IMG/VR virus record: IMGVR_UViG_3300021962_006369
Coordinates: 1-21,690 of that record
Direction: 5' to 3' (one strand)
Origin: a virus
DNA length: 21,690 bases
In this document: positions 20,691 through 21,690 of the stretch, piece by piece
Position numbering within the stretch: position 1 is the first letter of the stretch
Layout: every line of letters begins with the position of its first letter
Notes under the pieces: generated by a model
Databases searched by the model: none
Told to the model about the DNA's origin: nothing
What the model saw: only the letters and a program-made list of their open reading frames with translations
Position numbers and translations under genes: made by a program

Positions 20691-21533
20691 ATGAGTGATA
20701 TGATGATTTCAAACAGTAAGGCTGATCAAGTGATGACTATCGATCAGTTAAAGAAGGAAGTACCATTTGCCTTCTTAGATGCACCAACCCGTCCAGTATC
20801 TGACAAGTACGTCCACGTTCCTACGAGCCGTGTGATTGAAGACTTAATGTCGATGGGATGGCAACCCGTCCAGGCAGCACAGCGTCGAGGACGTGCCGGA
20901 AAGACTTCCATGTTTTCTAAGCATATGATTAAGTTTCAGAACCCTAGCTTGATTATCAAAGGCAACGAAGGTGATGATGTCTTCCCGCAAATCATCTTAA
21001 CTAACTCTCACGACGGTACTCAGTCGTTTAAGTTCATGATGGGCTTGTACCGATTGGTATGTAGCAATGGATTGGTAATCGCCGATGAGGAGTTTGCTAG
21101 CTTCAAGATCCGTCACATGGGTTACTCATTCGAAGATCTCCAGCAATTGATTACTAATGCTGTTGAGGAGCTACCTAAGAAGGTAGAGGTTATCAATACT
21201 ATGAAGAGTGTTGAGTTGACTGAGAAGCAGCAGAAGGATCTCGCTTTCAAAGCATTCCTACTCCGTCAAGGTATTGCTCTAGAATCTGAGCAGGCTAAGG
21301 AGGTTAAGATCTCTGATGAGGTACTTGAGAACATTCTTGAGACTCAACGAGCAGAAGATGCCGGAAGTGACCTCTGGGTAACCTTCAATCGAGTTCAAGA
21401 AGCTATCACTCAAGGAGGCTTCCAGGGTGCACTTCAAGGTGCTAAGATTCGTAAGGTGCGTAAGATTAAATCCTTCGAGAAAGATCTCAAGCTTAACCAA
21501 CAGCTCTTCGATCTTGCTCTCCAATATGTCTAA
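20691..21533 (+). CDS. DUF932 phage/plasmid-like protein
   Basis: This 280-residue protein belongs to DUF932, a family widespread in phages and plasmids with no settled function. The diagnostic core is TNSHDGTQSFKFMMGLYRLVCSNGLV at about residues 104-129, followed by FKIRHMGYSFEDL and a long helical region with KKVEVINTMKSVELTEKQQ. Upstream, AAQRRGRAGKTSMFSKHMIKF is also typical. The gene has its own promoter (P5) and the longest leader of this group. The first ATG is used here; a second ATG three codons on is an alternative. The gene's 3' end overlaps the small frame at 21526 by eight bases. Confidence 0.87.
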   Translation: MSDMMISNSKADQVMTIDQLKKEVPFAFLDAPTRPVSDKYVHVPTSRVIEDLMSMGWQPVQAAQRRGRAGKTSMFSKHMIKFQNPSLIIKGNEGDDVFPQIILTNSHDGTQSFKFMMGLYRLVCSNGLVIADEEFASFKIRHMGYSFEDLQQLITNAVEELPKKVEVINTMKSVELTEKQQKDLAFKAFLLRQGIALESEQAKEVKISDEVLENILETQRAEDAGSDLWVTFNRVQEAITQGGFQGALQGAKIRKVRKIKSFEKDLKLNQQLFDLALQYV

Positions 21534-21642
21534 AGAGGAATTGGATGTGTGGGCTGCCATTCAGTTGATGGCCCGCACTCCTACCTTTATAGAGCTAGAA
21601 GAAAGAAACGAAGGAGAAAAAACTTTTCCGGAAAGGTTGTAG
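21526..21642 (+). CDS. Small hypothetical protein (38 residues)
   Basis: ATG at 21526, eight bases inside the end of the DUF932 gene, opens a 38-residue frame ending TAG at 21640-21642. The product starts MSKEELDVWAAIQLMARTPT and ends EKTFPERL. The frame is open further upstream to an ATG at 21427, but that would overlap DUF932 by more than 100 bases, so 21526 is preferred. An amphipathic helix is likely. No function is recognised. Confidence 0.6.
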   Translation: MSKEELDVWAAIQLMARTPTFIELEERNEGEKTFPERL

Positions 21643-21667
21643 GTACGGGCTTTTGTTCGTATCTTTA
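21637..21667 (+). promoter_or_regulatory. Promoter P6 (TTG-N20-TATCTTTA), drives a gene beyond the window
   Basis: TTG at 21637-21639 (within GGTTG) is exactly 20 bases before TATCTTTA at 21660-21667, preceded by GTTCG. The remaining 23 bases of the window hold no ATG, so the regulated gene starts outside it. Confidence 0.7.
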
Positions 21668-21677
21668 ACTTGTTAAA
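21664..21677. repeat. Small inverted repeat overlapping promoter P6
   Basis: TTTAAC at 21664-21669 and GTTAAA at 21672-21677 form a perfect 6-base inverted repeat around TT. It begins in the -7 element of P6 and covers the expected transcription start, a typical place for an operator. The other five promoters do not show it, so it may be chance. Confidence 0.3.
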
Positions 21678-21690
21678 AAAGATAAAGGTT

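Noticed and set aside
21427-21525. Upstream start for the last small gene
   Set aside because: It would overlap the well-supported DUF932 gene by more than 100 bases; the ATG at 21526 gives an eight-base overlap like others in the window.

Overview
The window looks like part of the genome of a large tailed bacteriophage that infects a member of the Bacteroidota. The phage call rests on a lysis cassette, a DUF932 protein, a phage-type RecB-like nuclease, an Nmad1/DUF1599 protein, and many small genes packed end to end on one strand, with every supported gene on +. The host call rests on start sites that mostly lack a Shine-Dalgarno sequence and have A/T-rich leaders. It also rests on a repeated promoter that resembles the Bacteroidota consensus (TTG, about 20 bases, TAnnTTTG). 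No tRNA, rRNA, CRISPR array, transposase or clear intrinsic terminator was seen.

Layout. (1) 1-2474: the end of an upstream gene, a low-complexity Ala/Gly/Val/Glu-rich repeat protein, then a lysis module (small two-helix membrane protein, endolysin with a peptidoglycan-binding domain and an L,D-transpeptidase-like His/Cys domain, four-helix holin-like protein). (2) 2475-3820: a promoter followed by an Nmad1 protein and an Fe-S PD-(D/E)XK nuclease. (3) 3821-4044: an AT-rich palindromic control region and a ribbon-helix-helix regulator. (4) 4045-17195: about 13 kb with 15 tightly overlapping genes for glycan synthesis. They comprise three GT-B-like glycosyltransferases, three GT-A (GT2) glycosyltransferases, a sulfotransferase-GT10 fucosyltransferase fusion, a fucosyltransferase with the HxRRGD motif, four SAM methyltransferases, a cupin, GDP-mannose 4,6-dehydratase and a shortened DegT-type aminotransferase, plus one zinc-ribbon protein of unknown role. 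(5) 17197-21690: small, mostly uncharacterised genes (DksA-like zinc finger, AT-hook/degenerate HNH protein, DUF2452, DUF932), punctuated by copies of the same promoter.

How it fits together. The glycan operon could convert host GDP-mannose to GDP-4-keto-6-deoxymannose, the branch point to GDP-fucose or GDP-perosamine. It could then build a methylated, possibly sulfated, deoxysugar-containing glycan. The target (virion protein, host surface polysaccharide or DNA) cannot be told from the sequence. The repeated promoter (GTTG, then TATnTTTA 20 bases after the TTG, usually preceded by TTC) occurs before the nuclease module and repeatedly in region 5, but not before the lysis module or glycan operon, which suggests separate expression classes.
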